From positions 570,001 to 634,000 of the forward strand of contig CAJIZV010000003.1 in assembly GCA_905181935.1 (NCBI GenBank): a stretch of DNA of 64,000 nucleotides. The letters are read 5' to 3'. This DNA is from an uncultured Amylibacter sp. Lineage in GTDB: Bacteria; Pseudomonadota; Alphaproteobacteria; Rhodobacterales; Rhodobacteraceae. Shown in pieces: positions 9,493-21,249 of the stretch (positions within the stretch are counted from its first letter, which is position 1; the number at the start of each line of letters is the position of its first letter). The position numbers were made by a program, and so were the translations under genes. The notes beneath the pieces are model-generated. The model had not been told where the DNA came from. It made no database searches and saw only the letters and a list, made by a program, of their open reading frames with translations.

Positions 9493-9496
9493 CGAA

Positions 9497-12448
9497 TTAT
9501 CCTTTCAATGTCAACGCTTGGTCAACTAGCGCTATTTGTTCTTTTTTATGTGTACTTGCCAGACCTGTTGCTGGTGCAGCCGCAGCTTTACGTCCAATGT
9601 ATTGAGGGCGAGTATACTTTGCACCTAATTCATTTAAATTGCGTTCAATGTGAGGGTTAATAAATGACCACGCACCTTGATTTTGGGGCTCTTCTTGACA
9701 CCAAACAACATCTGCATTTTTAAAACGCTTCATTTCTTTTTGAAGTGCTGCATTTGCTACTGGATACAATTGCTCAATACGCAATAAATAAATATTATCG
9801 ATGCCACGTTCATCGCGCTCTGCAAGAAGGTCATAATAAATCTTACCAGAACACATCACGACACGTTTGATGTCATCGTCTGTTTTTAATTTTGTATCGG
9901 ATCGGCCTTTTTCAGCATCGTCCCACAATACGCGATGAAAACTAGATTTGCCAACAAAATCATCAATTGAAGATACTGCTAGTTTATGGCGTAATAAAGA
10001 TTTTGGTGTCATTAAAACTAATGGTTTTCGATAGGTACGATGTAGTTGGCGCCTTAGAATATGAAAGTAATTGGCTGGTGTGGTAACATTGGCAATTACC
10101 CAATTATCTTCTGCACAGTTCTGCAGAAAGCGTTCTGGGCGTGCTGAAGAATGCTCTGGCCCTTGGCCTTCCATGCCATGGGGCAACAACATTACCAGGC
10201 CTGACATGCGTAGCCATTTAGATTCGCCTGAACTAATGAATTGATCAAACATAATTTGGGCACCATTAGCAAAATCACCAAACTGAGCTTCCCAAAGTGT
10301 TAATGCATTGGGTTCTGCCAATGAATATCCGTACTCATAACCTAATACAGCATATTCAGATAGCATACTATCAATTGCTTCGTATTTACCTTCTTGGTCT
10401 TCACGAATATTATTTAATGGATAGAATTTTTCACCAGTGTTTTGATCTAATATTCCTGAATGGCGATGACTGAATGTTCCACGTGTACAATCCTGACCTG
10501 ACAATCTTATTGGGAAGCCTTCCACTTGCAAAGAACCAAAAGCTAATGCTTCTCCAGTGGACCAGTCAATATTATCACCAGAAGTAATCATTTTTGATTT
10601 TATATCTAAAATTCGTGCAACTGTCTTATGTGGGTTCCAGGTTTTTGGTAATCTGGTCAATGCAGTTCCGACTTCGTTAAATCTCTTTTTTGTAATTGAA
10701 GTTTTTCCACGTTGATATTCGGGGTCTCTTGATTGTAGATGTTTCCAGCGGCCATCAAGCCAATCTGCCTTGTTTGGCATGAATACTTTACCAGCTTCAA
10801 ATTCTTCATTTAATTGCATTTGAAATGCAGTTTTTAGATCTTCTATTTCGCCTTCAGGGATTAATCCGTCACGAACCAGCCGTTCTGTGTATATTGATAA
10901 AGAAGTTTTGTGTTTTTTAATTTTTTTGTACATTTGTGGCTGAGTAAACATTGGCTCATCACCCTCATTATGACCAAATCTGCGATAACAAAAAATATCT
11001 AAAACAACATCTTTACGAAATTTTTGCCTAAATTCAGTTGCTATTTTAGCAGCGTGAACAACTGCTTCGGGATCATCGCCATTTACGTGAAAAATTGGCG
11101 CTTCAACCATCAACGCGATATCTGTTGGGTAAGGGGATGAACGGCTATCATGTGGTGATGTTGTGAAGCCAATTTGATTATTTACTACAATGTGAACTGT
11201 ACCACCTGTGATATGGCCTCTTAATCCTGAAAGGCCAAAGCATTCTGCAATCACGCCTTGGCCAGCAAATGCAGCATCTCCGTGTAATAGTACTGGCATA
11301 ACTGCACCGCGATCACGACCTTGCTGATCACCCTTGGCACGTGCTTTCCCTAAAACAACAGGATTCACGGCTTCTAAGTGGGAAGGGTTGGCTGTTAGCG
11401 ATAAGTGAACTGAATTGCCATCAAACTCTCGATCTGATGAAGCTCCAAGGTGATATTTTACATCACCAGATCCTTCGACGTCATGGGGCTTATAAGATCC
11501 ACCTAAGAATTCGTTAAAAATTGCACGATAAGGTTTTGACATTACGTTAACCAAAACATTTAAGCGCCCACGATGTGGCATGCCTATAATGATATCTTTA
11601 ACACCTAAAGCACCACCACGTTTAATGATTTGCTCCATGGCTGGGATCAAGGCTTCACCCCCGTCTAATCCAAAACGTTTTGTACCAGAGTATTTGACGT
11701 GGCAAAATTTTTCAAAGCCTTCTGCTTCAACCATTTTGTTTAATATAGCTTTACGGCCTTCAGAAGAAAAGAAATGCTCTTTATCCCAGCTTTCTATACG
11801 TTCTTTCAACCAAGCGGCTTCTTCAGGATTTGATAAATGCATATATTGAAGTGCAAATGTGCCACAATATGTTTTTCTTAATTTTTCTAAAATTTGACGC
11901 ATTGTTGCAGTTTCAATGCCCAAAACATTATCTAAAAATATTGGGCGATCCATATCGATATCAGTGAAGCCATAAAACCGCGGGTCTAATTCTGGATGTG
12001 GGTCATTGGCGCGCATGTCTAATGGGTCAAGGTTTGCAATTAAATGACCCCGAATACGGTAAGCACGAATAATCATCAATGCACGCATGCTATCTAATAC
12101 TGCTTTTTGTATATCTGCATCTGTGATTGATTTTCCACTCTTTGTGGCATTTGCCTTAATCTTATCCCCTGCTTTTTGAGGGTCTTCTGCCCATTGGCCG
12201 TCGAGAGCGGCTGTTAGGTCGTCATTTGGAGTAGGTGGCCAATCAGGTCTTGACCAGGATGGTCCTGCAGCTGAAGCAACTACATTAGTCATTTCGTCGC
12301 CTAATTCAGCAAAAAATTCACGCCAATTAGGATCTACTGCTTCTGGGTTAGAAGCATATTGTGCATATAACTTTTCAACATATTCTGCGTTATGCCCTTG
12401 TAAAAACGAAGAGGCATGTAGTTGGTCGTTTGTAAGTTTGTCAGCCAT
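9497..12448 (-). CDS. sucA: 2-oxoglutarate dehydrogenase E1 (thiamine-dependent)
   Basis: Decarboxylates 2-oxoglutarate and loads succinyl onto lipoyl-E2. The 983-residue protein has the E1 N-terminal extension ([15 protein letters not shown]), the long thiamine pyrophosphate domain ([43 protein letters not shown]) and a transketolase-like C-terminal half ([29 protein letters not shown]). GTG at 12455 also opens the frame, but the ATG at 12448 follows AGGTGA at the proper distance. It is preceded by a stem-loop in the 78-base gap after sucD. Confidence 0.98.
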   Translation of the reverse strand: MADKLTNDQLHASSFLQGHNAEYVEKLYAQYASNPEAVDPNWREFFAELGDEMTNVVASAAGPSWSRPDWPPTPNDDLTAALDGQWAEDPQKAGDKIKANATKSGKSITDADIQKAVLDSMRALMIIRAYRIRGHLIANLDPLDMRANDPHPELDPRFYGFTDIDMDRPIFLDNVLGIETATMRQILEKLRKTYCGTFALQYMHLSNPEEAAWLKERIESWDKEHFFSSEGRKAILNKMVEAEGFEKFCHVKYSGTKRFGLDGGEALIPAMEQIIKRGGALGVKDIIIGMPHRGRLNVLVNVMSKPYRAIFNEFLGGSYKPHDVEGSGDVKYHLGASSDREFDGNSVHLSLTANPSHLEAVNPVVLGKARAKGDQQGRDRGAVMPVLLHGDAAFAGQGVIAECFGLSGLRGHITGGTVHIVVNNQIGFTTSPHDSRSSPYPTDIALMVEAPIFHVNGDDPEAVVHAAKIATEFRQKFRKDVVLDIFCYRRFGHNEGDEPMFTQPQMYKKIKKHKTSLSIYTERLVRDGLIPEGEIEDLKTAFQMQLNEEFEAGKVFMPNKADWLDGRWKHLQSRDPEYQRGKTSITKKRFNEVGTALTRLPKTWNPHKTVARILDIKSKMITSGDNIDWSTGEALAFGSLQVEGFPIRLSGQDCTRGTFSHRHSGILDQNTGEKFYPLNNIREDQEGKYEAIDSMLSEYAVLGYEYGYSLAEPNALTLWEAQFGDFANGAQIMFDQFISSGESKWLRMSGLVMLLPHGMEGQGPEHSSARPERFLQNCAEDNWVIANVTTPANYFHILRRQLHRTYRKPLVLMTPKSLLRHKLAVSSIDDFVGKSSFHRVLWDDAEKGRSDTKLKTDDDIKRVVMCSGKIYYDLLAERDERGIDNIYLLRIEQLYPVANAALQKEMKRFKNADVVWCQEEPQNQGAWSFINPHIERNLNELGAKYTRPQYIGRKAAAAPATGLASTHKKEQIALVDQALTLKG

Positions 12449-12498
12449 ATATATCACCTAGTCAAAATAAGTTACCTTTGTGGCAACGGTAGATAAAG

Positions 12499-12518
12499 TT
12501 TGGCCCAAATGGGCCAAA
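12499..12518. other. Stem-loop between sucD and sucA
   Basis: Perfect 8-bp inverted repeat TTTGGCCC / GGGCCAAA with a 4-base loop in the 78-base gap between sucD and sucA. It lacks a U-run on the minus strand, so mRNA processing, stability or attenuation within the operon is more likely than full termination. Confidence 0.5.
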
Positions 12519-12526
12519 AAATTGGT

Positions 12527-13426
12527 TTAACCTATAGCTTTTAGAACTGCTTGGCCTAAGCCTGCTGGGCTATCTGCTACAACAATACCGGCCTCCCGCA
12601 TTGCAGCAATTTTAGATCTAGCATCACCTTTGCCACCAGCAACGATAGCACCGGCGTGTCCCATACGACGGCCAGGAGGCGCAGTAACACCAGCTATAAA
12701 TCCAGCGACTGGCTTTTTACGACCTTTTTTTGCTTCATCAATCAAAAATTGAGCGGCTTCTTCTTCAGCACTTCCGCCTATTTCACCAATCATTATTATT
12801 GATTGAGTTTCATCATCAGCTAAGAATAGTTCAAGTATATCTATGAACTCTGTCCCCTTGATGGGGTCACCACCAATACCAACTGCACTGGATTGGCCTA
12901 AGCCTGCATTTGTTGTTTGGAAGACAGCTTCATAAGTTAATGTGCCTGATCGCGATAAAACACCAACAGAACCTTTTTTAAATATAGATCCAGGCATAAT
13001 CCCAATTTTGCATTCATTTGGTGTCATTAAACCTGGACAGTTGCCACCAATTAAGCGTGAGCTAGATTTTTCTAATTTGTTTTTAACCCGCAGCATGTCC
13101 ATTACAGGAATACCTTCAGTAATACAGGTTATCAACTCTATGCCTGCGTCAATAGCTTCTTCGATTGCTGCTGCAGCTCCTGCTGGTGGAACATAAATTA
13201 CCGAGGAAGTTGCTCCAGTAGCTTTTTTACCTTCTTCAACACTTGTAAATATAGGTAGTTCCTGACCGCTTGTTGCTAACCAATTTGTACCACCTTTTTT
13301 AGGATGTGTTCCACCCACCATTTTCGTACCAAAATACGCTAATGCTTGCTCAGTATGAAAAGTACCTGTTTTGCCTGTTAGGCCTTGAACAAGAATTTTT
13401 GTATTTTTGTTTATAAGAATTGACAT
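12527..13426 (-). CDS. sucD: Succinate-CoA ligase, alpha subunit
   Basis: Binds CoA and carries the phosphohistidine of succinyl-CoA synthetase. 299 residues with N-terminal CoA-binding Rossmann domain ([18 protein letters not shown]), GGNCPGLM segment, and active-site H257 in [13 protein letters not shown]. It starts 4 bases after the sucC stop with AAAGG as ribosome site overlapping the sucC end. Together with SucC it makes ATP/GTP from succinyl-CoA. Confidence 0.98.
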   Translation of the reverse strand: MSILINKNTKILVQGLTGKTGTFHTEQALAYFGTKMVGGTHPKKGGTNWLATSGQELPIFTSVEEGKKATGATSSVIYVPPAGAAAAIEEAIDAGIELITCITEGIPVMDMLRVKNKLEKSSSRLIGGNCPGLMTPNECKIGIMPGSIFKKGSVGVLSRSGTLTYEAVFQTTNAGLGQSSAVGIGGDPIKGTEFIDILELFLADDETQSIIMIGEIGGSAEEEAAQFLIDEAKKGRKKPVAGFIAGVTAPPGRRMGHAGAIVAGGKGDARSKIAAMREAGIVVADSPAGLGQAVLKAIG

Positions 13427-13430
13427 TTAA

Positions 13431-14624
13431 TTAACCTTTCACCGCTTTAACAATTTTTTCTGCGGCATCATCAAGATCATCAGCTGCAATAACGTCGAAT
13501 GGACTGTTGTTGATAATGTCTTTTCCTTCTTGTACTTTTGTACCTTCAAGCCTTACCACTAATGGTACTTTTAATCCTACTTCGCTGATGGCTTGAACTA
13601 CTCCTTCAGCTATTACATCACAGCGCATTATGCCGCCAAAGATATTGACTAATATGCCTTTAACATTCGGATCAGAAGTTATGATTTTAAAAGCTGCAGT
13701 TACCTTTTCTGCAGTAGCTCCTCCACCAACATCTAAAAAATTAGCGGGTTCTGCACCTTTTAGTTTGATAATGTCCATAGTAGCCATAGCTAAGCCAGCA
13801 CCATTTACCATACACCCAATTTCACCCTCTAGAGCAATGTAGCTAAGATCAAATTTAGATGCTTCTAGTTCTTTAGGATCTTCTTCTGTTTCATCTCGCA
13901 ATGCTAAAATGTCAGGTTGTCGAAACAATGCATTTCCATCAAAGGCCATCTTTGCATCTAGACATTTTAATCCGCCAGTTTTCAAAACAATTAATGGATT
14001 GATTTCTAACATATCCATATCTTTTTCAACAAAAATACGAAATAGGTTAGTAGTTAATTCTATACATTCATCCATATTACTATCAGCTAGATTTAGTGCA
14101 TTAGCTACATCTTGGCCATTTTTTGTTGTAAAGCCGATAGACGGATCAATAGTGACAGTGATAATTTTTTCAGGGGTATCTTTAGCTACAGCCTCTATAT
14201 CCATGCCACCTTCTGTTGAGGCGACAAACGAAATGCGTGATGAAGAACTATCTAATAAAACAGCCAAATATAATTCTGTCTCGATGTCTGAGCCATCTTC
14301 TATATATATTCTATTAACTTGCTTACCAGCTGGGCCAGTTTGATGTGTAACTAATACATTACCAAGCATTTTCTTGGTTTCTGCAACAGCTTCCTCAACA
14401 GAAAATGCTAACCTTACACCACCTTTATTTCCAGCCGCATCTTCTTTAAACGAACCTTTGCCTCTACCGCCTGCATGTATTTGAGACTTTACGACCCATA
14501 GGGGGCCACTCAGCTGACTTGCTGCAGTTTCTGCTTCAGATGCATTGAAGACGGGCTGCCCATCCGATACGGGACATCCGTATGCTTTTAATAGTTGTTT
14601 AGCTTGGTATTCATGAATGTTCAT
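13431..14624 (-). CDS. sucC: Succinate-CoA ligase, beta subunit
   Basis: ATP-grasp subunit of succinyl-CoA synthetase, 397 residues: [12 protein letters not shown] at the N-terminus, [13 protein letters not shown] nucleotide loop, [14 protein letters not shown] and a C-terminal domain with [10 protein letters not shown], the usual succinate-binding region. A strong AGAGGAG ribosome site precedes the ATG. It is the first gene of sucCDAB-lpd. Upstream are two TGTGATCACA operators and then the mdh terminator, so an operon promoter probably lies within 14640-14830. Confidence 0.98.
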   Translation of the reverse strand: MNIHEYQAKQLLKAYGCPVSDGQPVFNASEAETAASQLSGPLWVVKSQIHAGGRGKGSFKEDAAGNKGGVRLAFSVEEAVAETKKMLGNVLVTHQTGPAGKQVNRIYIEDGSDIETELYLAVLLDSSSSRISFVASTEGGMDIEAVAKDTPEKIITVTIDPSIGFTTKNGQDVANALNLADSNMDECIELTTNLFRIFVEKDMDMLEINPLIVLKTGGLKCLDAKMAFDGNALFRQPDILALRDETEEDPKELEASKFDLSYIALEGEIGCMVNGAGLAMATMDIIKLKGAEPANFLDVGGGATAEKVTAAFKIITSDPNVKGILVNIFGGIMRCDVIAEGVVQAISEVGLKVPLVVRLEGTKVQEGKDIINNSPFDVIAADDLDDAAEKIVKAVKG

Positions 14625-14735
14625 CGAAAGAAGCTCCTCTGAGCGTGAAGGTATTTTTATTTAAAAGCACAAAAGCTTAGTCACAAAAAGTTGAAATGTA
14701 TAAAAAACACTAAATAAGTTGAATTAACCTATTTT

Positions 14736-14745
14736 TGTGATCACA
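14736..14745. promoter_or_regulatory. GntR-type operator, sucC-proximal copy
   Basis: Perfect palindrome TGTGATCACA about 112 bases upstream of the sucC start, flanked by A/T tracts (ATTTT before it). Its centre is 21 bp from the second copy, two helical turns, so two dimers would bind the same DNA face. The protein partner (GntR at 6147) is inferred. Confidence 0.7.
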
Positions 14746-14756
14746 TATTATTTTCA

Positions 14757-14766
14757 TGTGATCACA
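14757..14766. promoter_or_regulatory. GntR-type operator, sucC-distal copy
   Basis: Second perfect TGTGATCACA copy upstream of sucC, about 133 bases from the start codon, with A-rich flank (CAAATA) matching the site before sdhC. See the neighbouring copy for spacing. Confidence 0.7.
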
Positions 14767-14828
14767 AATAGTAGAATCAAAGAAGTTGTATATAAATATA
14801 AAATTTTATTTGATGTATAACTTCAAGC

Positions 14829-14857
14829 TAAAAAAAGCGCACCATTACAGTACGCTT
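14829..14857 (-). terminator. Terminator after mdh
   Basis: Minus-strand hairpin AAGCGTAC / GTGCGCTT (one G-U wobble, 7-base loop) followed directly by a run of T residues (plus-strand A at 14831-14836). It lies 25 bases past the mdh stop, separating mdh from sucCDAB-lpd. Confidence 0.8.
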
Positions 14858-14881
14858 CTTAAATACAATATATAAATTTTC

Positions 14882-16307
<1,426 letters not shown>

Positions 16308-16511
16308 ATGATTGCCTACCGCTTATTAACCAATGATGATAGTTCTGAGTTTTGCCACCGAGTAACAGAAGCTTTGTCTTTGGGATGGGAATTATATGGA
16401 GATACACAATATGCCTATGACGAAAAACGGGGAGTTATGCGATGTGCGCAGGCTGTAATAAAAAAAAGCAGTGAAATTTATTCAAATAAGTTAAAATTAA
16501 GTAATTTGTGA
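16308..16511 (+). CDS. DUF1737 domain-containing small protein
   Basis: A 67-residue protein with the DUF1737 pattern: MIAYRLLTNDDSSEFCHRV, EALSLGWELYG, and a C-terminal AQAVIKK. Function is unknown; small proteins of this family sit ahead of sdhC in related alphaproteobacteria, as here. Its stop codon overlaps the TGTGATCACA operator that precedes sdhC, so sdhC probably has its own promoter downstream. Confidence 0.85.
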   Translation: MIAYRLLTNDDSSEFCHRVTEALSLGWELYGDTQYAYDEKRGVMRCAQAVIKKSSEIYSNKLKLSNL

Positions 16512-16516
16512 TCACA
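16507..16516. promoter_or_regulatory. GntR-type operator upstream of sdhC
   Basis: Perfect TGTGATCACA palindrome with ATT and AAAG flanks, overlapping the last codon of the DUF1737 gene. Its centre lies about 38 bases upstream of the proposed sdh -10 box, a position compatible with activation or repression. Confidence 0.7.
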
Positions 16517-16546
16517 AAGTTATATAAATACGTTTTACTACACTTT

Positions 16547-16552
16547 TATAAT
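16547..16552 (+). promoter_or_regulatory. Candidate sdhC -10 box (TATAAT)
   Basis: A consensus TATAAT lies 84 bases before the sdhC start, between the operator and the structured leader. No convincing -35 box is seen 17 bases upstream, which would suit an activator-dependent promoter. Confidence 0.5.
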
Positions 16553-16560
16553 GCAAAATG

Positions 16561-16603
16561 ACCTGTTTGCTCTGTGACTTTAAAAGAAAGTCATATAACA
16601 GGT
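16561..16603 (+). other. Two-tier stem-loop in the sdhC leader
   Basis: An outer 7-bp stem ACCTGTT / AACAGGT (16561-16567 with 16597-16603) encloses an inner 6-bp stem GACTTT / AAAGTC (16576-16581 with 16587-16592). It lies between the -10 box and the AAGGAGAG ribosome site at 16622. It is not followed by a U-run, so it is more like a leader element than a terminator. Confidence 0.55.
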
Positions 16604-16635
16604 CTCTAAAGATAAAAATTCAAGGAGAGTAGTAC

Positions 16636-17031
16636 ATGGCCAACGAAGCCAAGGGTAAACGCCCGCTTTCACCTCATTTGACAATATATAGGCCACAAAT
16701 GAGTTCTATTTCCTCAATTCTTGTAAGAATTTCAGGTGTAGCTTTGGCGCTTGGATTTGTACTAATAATTTGGTGGCTTTTGGCAGCTTCGATAAGCATT
16801 CCATATTTTGAAACTGTTAATGATATAATGACCAGTTGGTTTGGGGACATAGTTATGGTGGGTTCCGTCTGGGCTCTTTGCTACCATTCTTTAGGAGGTA
16901 TTAGGCATCTTATATGGGATATGGGATACGGTTTTGATTTAAAAACTTCTGATCGAATGGGGTGGAGCGTCATAATTGGAAGCTTTATATTTACGATTAT
17001 GGTTATCTATTATTCTGGAGCATTATCATGA
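16636..17031 (+). CDS. sdhC: Succinate dehydrogenase cytochrome b556 subunit
   Basis: Membrane anchor that binds heme b and quinone. 131 residues with the SdhC signature RPLSPHLTIYRPQMSS and SILVRISGVALALG, three membrane segments (about 33-55, 70-95, 110-130), and the heme-ligand region CYHSLGGIRHLIWD. A strong AAGGAGAG ribosome site precedes the ATG. The stop overlaps the sdhD start (ATGA). Confidence 0.96.
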   Translation: MANEAKGKRPLSPHLTIYRPQMSSISSILVRISGVALALGFVLIIWWLLAASISIPYFETVNDIMTSWFGDIVMVGSVWALCYHSLGGIRHLIWDMGYGFDLKTSDRMGWSVIIGSFIFTIMVIYYSGALS

Positions 17032-17408
17032 ATTATAAAACTGATGAAGCTCATGTATCAGGACTTGCATCTGCAAGAAAGGGTGCTAGCCATTGGCTTG
17101 GTGAGCGGCTTAAGTCTGTTGCTCTAATACCGCTGACAGTTATTTTTATTTTCATTGTTGCTCCTTTAATTGGTGCGGATCATTCAACTGTTGTGGGGGC
17201 ACTGCAAAGTCCAGCAAAAGGATTTGCATTAATTATTTTCTTTTTGGTTACCTTCAAGCATTTAGAAGAAGGTTTACAGGTTGTAATTGAAGATTATGTC
17301 CATTCACGGGGACGCGTATTAGCACTAATTAAATTAAATAAATTATTTTGCTGGACTTTTGGATTGGTAGCTATTTTTGCCATTGCAAAAATTACTTTTG
17401 CGACTTGA
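17028..17408 (+). CDS. sdhD: Succinate dehydrogenase hydrophobic anchor subunit
   Basis: Second membrane anchor, 126 residues, three membrane segments (about 30-52, 63-85, 103-125), with GASHWLGERLKSVALIPL and the conserved KHLEEGLQVVIEDYVH (heme/quinone region). The start overlaps the sdhC stop by ATGA, giving translational coupling. The open frame extends upstream inside sdhC but that part is out of family. Confidence 0.95.
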   Translation: MNYKTDEAHVSGLASARKGASHWLGERLKSVALIPLTVIFIFIVAPLIGADHSTVVGALQSPAKGFALIIFFLVTFKHLEEGLQVVIEDYVHSRGRVLALIKLNKLFCWTFGLVAIFAIAKITFAT

Positions 17409-17422
17409 TTGGAGAATTATAA

Positions 17423-19243
17423 ATGTCATCTTATAAATACGTTGATCACGAATATGACGTTGTTGTTATTGGGGCCGGTGGCGCTGGATTACGAGCTACT
17501 TTAGGTATGGCTGAGCAAGGTCTAAAGACTGCCTGCATATCAAAAGTGTTTCCGACAAGATCTCATACTGTAGCTGCGCAAGGTGGGATTGCAGCATCAT
17601 TGGCGAATATGGACGTTGGAACAACACCAAATGATCATTGGCAGTGGCATATGTATGACACAGTCAAAGGTTCAGATTGGTTGGGTGATACTGATGCCAT
17701 GGAGTATTTAGTTCGAGAGGCGCCAAAAGCGGTTTATGAATTAGAACACTATGGTGTCCCTTTTTCTCGAACAGAAGAAGGAAAAATTTATCAACGTCCA
17801 TTTGGTGGTCATACTACTAAATTCGGTGAAGGCCCATCCGTTCAAAGGACATGTGCTGCGGCGGACCGCACAGGGCATGCGATACTTCATACATTATATG
17901 GTCAATCTTTGAAGCATAATGCTGAGTTTTATATTGAATATTTTGCTACTGATCTAATTATGACTGAAGATGGCCGATGCCAAGGTGTCATTGCATGGAA
18001 ATTAGATGACGGAACTATTCATAGATTTAATGCCAAAATGGTTGTTCTTGCAACAGGTGGTTACGGGCGTGCATATTTTAGTGCTACTTCTGCTCATACA
18101 TGTACTGGTGATGGTGGTGGTATGGTTGCCCGGCAAGGCTTGGCATTGCAAGATATGGAATTTGTTCAATTTCATCCCACTGGTATATTTGGTTCAGGCT
18201 GCTTAATAACTGAAGGAGCTCGCGGTGAGGGTGGATATTTAACTAACTCAGAAGGCGAGCGATTTATGGAGAGATATGCTCCAACATATAAAGATTTAGC
18301 ATCTCGAGATGTTGTATCACGCTGCATGACTATGGAAATTCGCGAAGGTCGTGGATATGGTGCGGATGGGGATCATATTCATTTACACTTAAACCATCTA
18401 CCTCCAGAAATATTAGCTGAACGCTTACCTGGCATATCTGAAAGTGCTAAAATTTTTGCAGGTGTTGATGTTAATAAAGATCCAATACCTGTATTGCCAA
18501 CTGTACATTATAACATGGGTGGTATTCCTACTAACTATTGGGGAGAAGTTCTTGATCCAACTGCTGAAGATCACGACCGTGTGTTGCCAGGCCTCATGGC
18601 TGTTGGCGAAGCTGGATGTGCATCTGTTCATGGTGCTAATCGTTTAGGCTCTAATAGTTTAATTGATTTAGTTGTATTTGGTCGTGCTGCTGCAATTCGT
18701 GCAGGCAAAGTTGTAGATAGAGAAGCGCCTAATGAACCATTTAATGAAAAATCTGTAGAAGAATCAATGGCTCGCTTTGATGGCTTGCGCCATTCTAATG
18801 GGGCTGTACCAACTGCTGAACTTCGTCTGGAAATGCAAAAAACTATGCAAGCTGATGCGGCTGTTTTTCGTACGGACCAAACCCTGTCTGAAGGCGTTGA
18901 GAAAATGACTTTAATTGCTCAAAAAATTGCAGATCTTAATGTTACTGACCGCTCAATGATCTGGAACTCAGATTTGATGGAAACATTAGAGCTAACTAAT
19001 TTGATGCCTAACGCATTAGCTACAATTGTTGGAGCGGAAGCCCGAAAAGAAAGTCGTGGAGCTCATGCTCACGAAGATTATCCAGATCGTGATGATGTAA
19101 ATTGGCGCAAGCACACTTTATGCCGTGTAGATAATAATAGTGTAAATATAAGCTATCGTGATGTTCATATTGATCCCCTAACAACCGAAGAAGAGGGGGG
19201 AATTGATTTGAAAAAAATTGCACCAAAAGCAAGAGTTTATTAA
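17423..19243 (+). CDS. sdhA: Succinate dehydrogenase flavoprotein subunit
   Basis: Catalytic subunit of complex II with covalent FAD, 606 residues. FAD-binding GAGGAGLRA, covalent-FAD His in SHTVAAQGG, active-site segments [17 protein letters not shown] and [11 protein letters not shown], and the C-terminal domain ending [17 protein letters not shown] lies before the ATG. Unusually, sdhB does not follow directly: a 355-base gap with a small lipoprotein gene comes first. The frame past the stop stays open for 20 more codons, probably by chance. Confidence 0.98.
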   Translation: MSSYKYVDHEYDVVVIGAGGAGLRATLGMAEQGLKTACISKVFPTRSHTVAAQGGIAASLANMDVGTTPNDHWQWHMYDTVKGSDWLGDTDAMEYLVREAPKAVYELEHYGVPFSRTEEGKIYQRPFGGHTTKFGEGPSVQRTCAAADRTGHAILHTLYGQSLKHNAEFYIEYFATDLIMTEDGRCQGVIAWKLDDGTIHRFNAKMVVLATGGYGRAYFSATSAHTCTGDGGGMVARQGLALQDMEFVQFHPTGIFGSGCLITEGARGEGGYLTNSEGERFMERYAPTYKDLASRDVVSRCMTMEIREGRGYGADGDHIHLHLNHLPPEILAERLPGISESAKIFAGVDVNKDPIPVLPTVHYNMGGIPTNYWGEVLDPTAEDHDRVLPGLMAVGEAGCASVHGANRLGSNSLIDLVVFGRAAAIRAGKVVDREAPNEPFNEKSVEESMARFDGLRHSNGAVPTAELRLEMQKTMQADAAVFRTDQTLSEGVEKMTLIAQKIADLNVTDRSMIWNSDLMETLELTNLMPNALATIVGAEARKESRGAHAHEDYPDRDDVNWRKHTLCRVDNNSVNISYRDVHIDPLTTEEEGGIDLKKIAPKARVY

Positions 19244-19399
19244 ATCTTTGTACCTATCGATGCAAAATTAGGCCAACCATCGCACACAATTGCTGAATGT
19301 GAAAAAAAAGTATAAATAAAACTGTCTCTTGTAGATAAAAAACGATAAACTAATTAGTAGCAAAATAATTTTGCGAAAGAAACTAAGGAAAGATAAAAA

Positions 19400-19516
19400 A
19401 TGAATATTTTGAAAATCACTGCAATCATAGCTGTTGCTATAACTTTAACTGCTTGTGCTGATCAAGCAGTTGAGCAAGGCACAGTTACAAAAGATGTAAC
19501 TTCTAGCAAACTATAA
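19400..19516 (+). CDS. Small putative lipoprotein between sdhA and sdhB
   Basis: A 38-residue frame starting ATG with a strong AAGGAAAG ribosome site. The product has a hydrophobic N-terminus (ILKITAIIAVAITLTAC) ending in a lipobox LTAC, then a short polar tail DQAVEQGTVTKDV. This fits a tiny, entericidin-like lipoprotein anchored through the Cys. It lies in the same direction within the sdh operon, 156 bases after sdhA and 82 before sdhB. Function is unknown. Confidence 0.7.
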   Translation: MNILKITAIIAVAITLTACADQAVEQGTVTKDVTSSKL

Positions 19517-19598
19517 AATTCTTAGAGGCTGAACTTAATGTTTGGCCTCTAGATAACATCACCCACAGTGTCTGATACAAAAGTAAAATGGTAATAAA

Positions 19599-20378
19599 AT
19601 GGTTGAACTAACACTCCCTAAAAACTCTCGGATGACAGTTGGTAAAACATGGCCAAAGCCTGAAGGTGCAACTAATATCCGCGCTTTTAAAGTTTATCGC
19701 TGGAGCCCTGATGATGGTAAGAATCCTTCTTTAGACACTTATTTTTTAGACATGGATAAATGTGGGCCTATGGTTTTGGATGCTTTGGTTAAAATCAAAA
19801 GTGAAGTTGATCCAACACTTACATTTAGACGTTCATGTCGTGAAGGAATATGTGGTTCTTGCGCAATGAATGTTGATGGTATTAACACATTGGCTTGTAT
19901 TTATGGTTTAGATGAAATTAAGGGTGATGTGAAAATTTACCCGTTGCCACATATGGAAGTAATTAAAGATTTAATTCCTGACCTCACACATTTTTATGCA
20001 CAACATGCATCAATAATGCCTTGGTTAGAGACGAAGACTGACAAGCCAGCAACTGAATGGCGTCAATCTATAGAAGACCGTAAGAAATTAGATGGTTTGT
20101 ATGAGTGTGTCATGTGTGCTTGCTGCTCTACATCTTGCCCGTCATATTGGTGGAATGGTGATCGTTATTTGGGCCCTGCTGCGCTACTGCATGCTTATCG
20201 CTGGATAATAGACTCTCGGGATGAAGCAACAGGTGAACGCTTGGACGAACTTGATGATCCTTTCAAGCTATACAGATGCCATACGATAATGAATTGTGCT
20301 AAAACTTGTCCGAAGGGATTAAACCCAGCCAAGGCGATAGCAGAAATCAAAAAGAAGATGGTTGAGCGTACATCATAG
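19599..20378 (+). CDS. sdhB: Succinate dehydrogenase iron-sulfur subunit
   Basis: Electron-transfer subunit of complex II, 259 residues. Cysteines for [2Fe-2S] are C80, C85, C88 and C100 (CREGICGSC). Those for [4Fe-4S] are C170, C173, C176 and C237, and for [3Fe-4S] C180, C227 and C233, all in family spacing. The ribosome site is weak. It is the last gene of the sdh set. Confidence 0.98.
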   Translation: MVELTLPKNSRMTVGKTWPKPEGATNIRAFKVYRWSPDDGKNPSLDTYFLDMDKCGPMVLDALVKIKSEVDPTLTFRRSCREGICGSCAMNVDGINTLACIYGLDEIKGDVKIYPLPHMEVIKDLIPDLTHFYAQHASIMPWLETKTDKPATEWRQSIEDRKKLDGLYECVMCACCSTSCPSYWWNGDRYLGPAALLHAYRWIIDSRDEATGERLDELDDPFKLYRCHTIMNCAKTCPKGLNPAKAIAEIKKKMVERTS

Positions 20379-20467
20379 AATAATATTAGATGTAAAAATT
20401 ATTTTATAAAAATATAATATATATATGTTCTTATAGAATAATGCCCTATAGTTTTATCGATAAAGTA

Positions 20468-20486
20468 TTGACTGTTTTAAAACAGT
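20468..20486 (+). promoter_or_regulatory. TTGACT box fused to a 16-bp palindrome
   Basis: TTGACT (20468-20473) resembles a -35 box and runs into the perfect palindrome ACTGTTTTAAAACAGT (20471-20486). The palindrome would occupy the promoter spacer of the next gene, a classic repressor position. No clear -10 is visible. Confidence 0.4.
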
Positions 20487-20502
20487 GTTTATTTTTAACA
20501 AT

Positions 20503-21249
20503 ATGCGACGCAATGTATCTTTAATTCTTATCTGTTTAATGTTATTTCATGCTCCTTCGTTAGTTAGAGCTGAGACGTGCAATGAGCGATCAAAAGAAGT
20601 AATTTTTCATAGTTGCGATACTCCTGCAAATATTACCTTAAAATTTTATCCTTTAGAACTTAAAAGAGATAGGCGAGATATTTTATCTGTCACTGGCGCA
20701 TATTCTAGTGGGGATCGTTTTGGCGTTGAAGGACTTGCGTTTAAAGCGGCTAGGTTGGTTAGTTTACGATTTCAAAGTTGGGATGGAGCATTGTTAATAT
20801 CACCAAATGGAAATCCGCAAATACATAATGTAGAAAATATTCATTTTTTGGGACATACATATAATTTAAGAATTAGTTCGGATCGGCGCATTTTTATAAG
20901 GAAAGCTCAAGATGGAGGTTGGAGTATGATCCAATCTCATTTATTAATCACTGATAGTGTTTTAGATTTACTTGTAATTCCAAATGCACGCCGGTTTATC
21001 CGGCGTATGTTTTTCACTGATTTAAAAGGCTGGGGGATCTATGAAACTAAAGCTGCTGTAACATTATATGAAGCAGCATTAGAAATTCAAAAAAATATTA
21101 ATCCGCTTATGGTGATGAACTTGGATATGGGTGCCTATAATTACTGCCAAGTTAATAATAATTCTAATTTTGACAGTTGTGGAGAGTTGCTGACTAACCA
21201 CAAAAATCTCACAAATTTAATTACAATTCAACTGTTAAATAATAATTAA
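20503..21249 (+). CDS. Secreted protein of unknown function
   Basis: A 248-residue protein with a Sec signal peptide (MRRNVSLILICLMLF, cleavage near VRA-ET), so periplasmic or exported. Cys residues C27, C39 and, near the C-terminus, two more could form disulfides. Conserved-looking blocks are TGAYSSGDRFGVEGLAFKA, WDGALLISPNG, and NLDMGAYNYC near the C-terminus; the last two recall phosphodiester glycosidase (DUF2233/NAGPA) proteins, but I would not name it on that. The ATG at 20503 gives a better signal peptide than the GTG at 20485. It overlaps the convergent aldo/keto reductase by 4 bases. Confidence 0.7.
   Translation: MRRNVSLILICLMLFHAPSLVRAETCNERSKEVIFHSCDTPANITLKFYPLELKRDRRDILSVTGAYSSGDRFGVEGLAFKAARLVSLRFQSWDGALLISPNGNPQIHNVENIHFLGHTYNLRISSDRRIFIRKAQDGGWSMIQSHLLITDSVLDLLVIPNARRFIRRMFFTDLKGWGIYETKAAVTLYEAALEIQKNINPLMVMNLDMGAYNYCQVNNNSNFDSCGELLTNHKNLTNLITIQLLNNN

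Noticed and set aside
19244-19306. In-frame extension after the sdhA stop (20 codons)
   Set aside because: SdhA ends at its usual C-terminus before this; no readthrough signal seen, so chance openness or leftover sequence is more likely.
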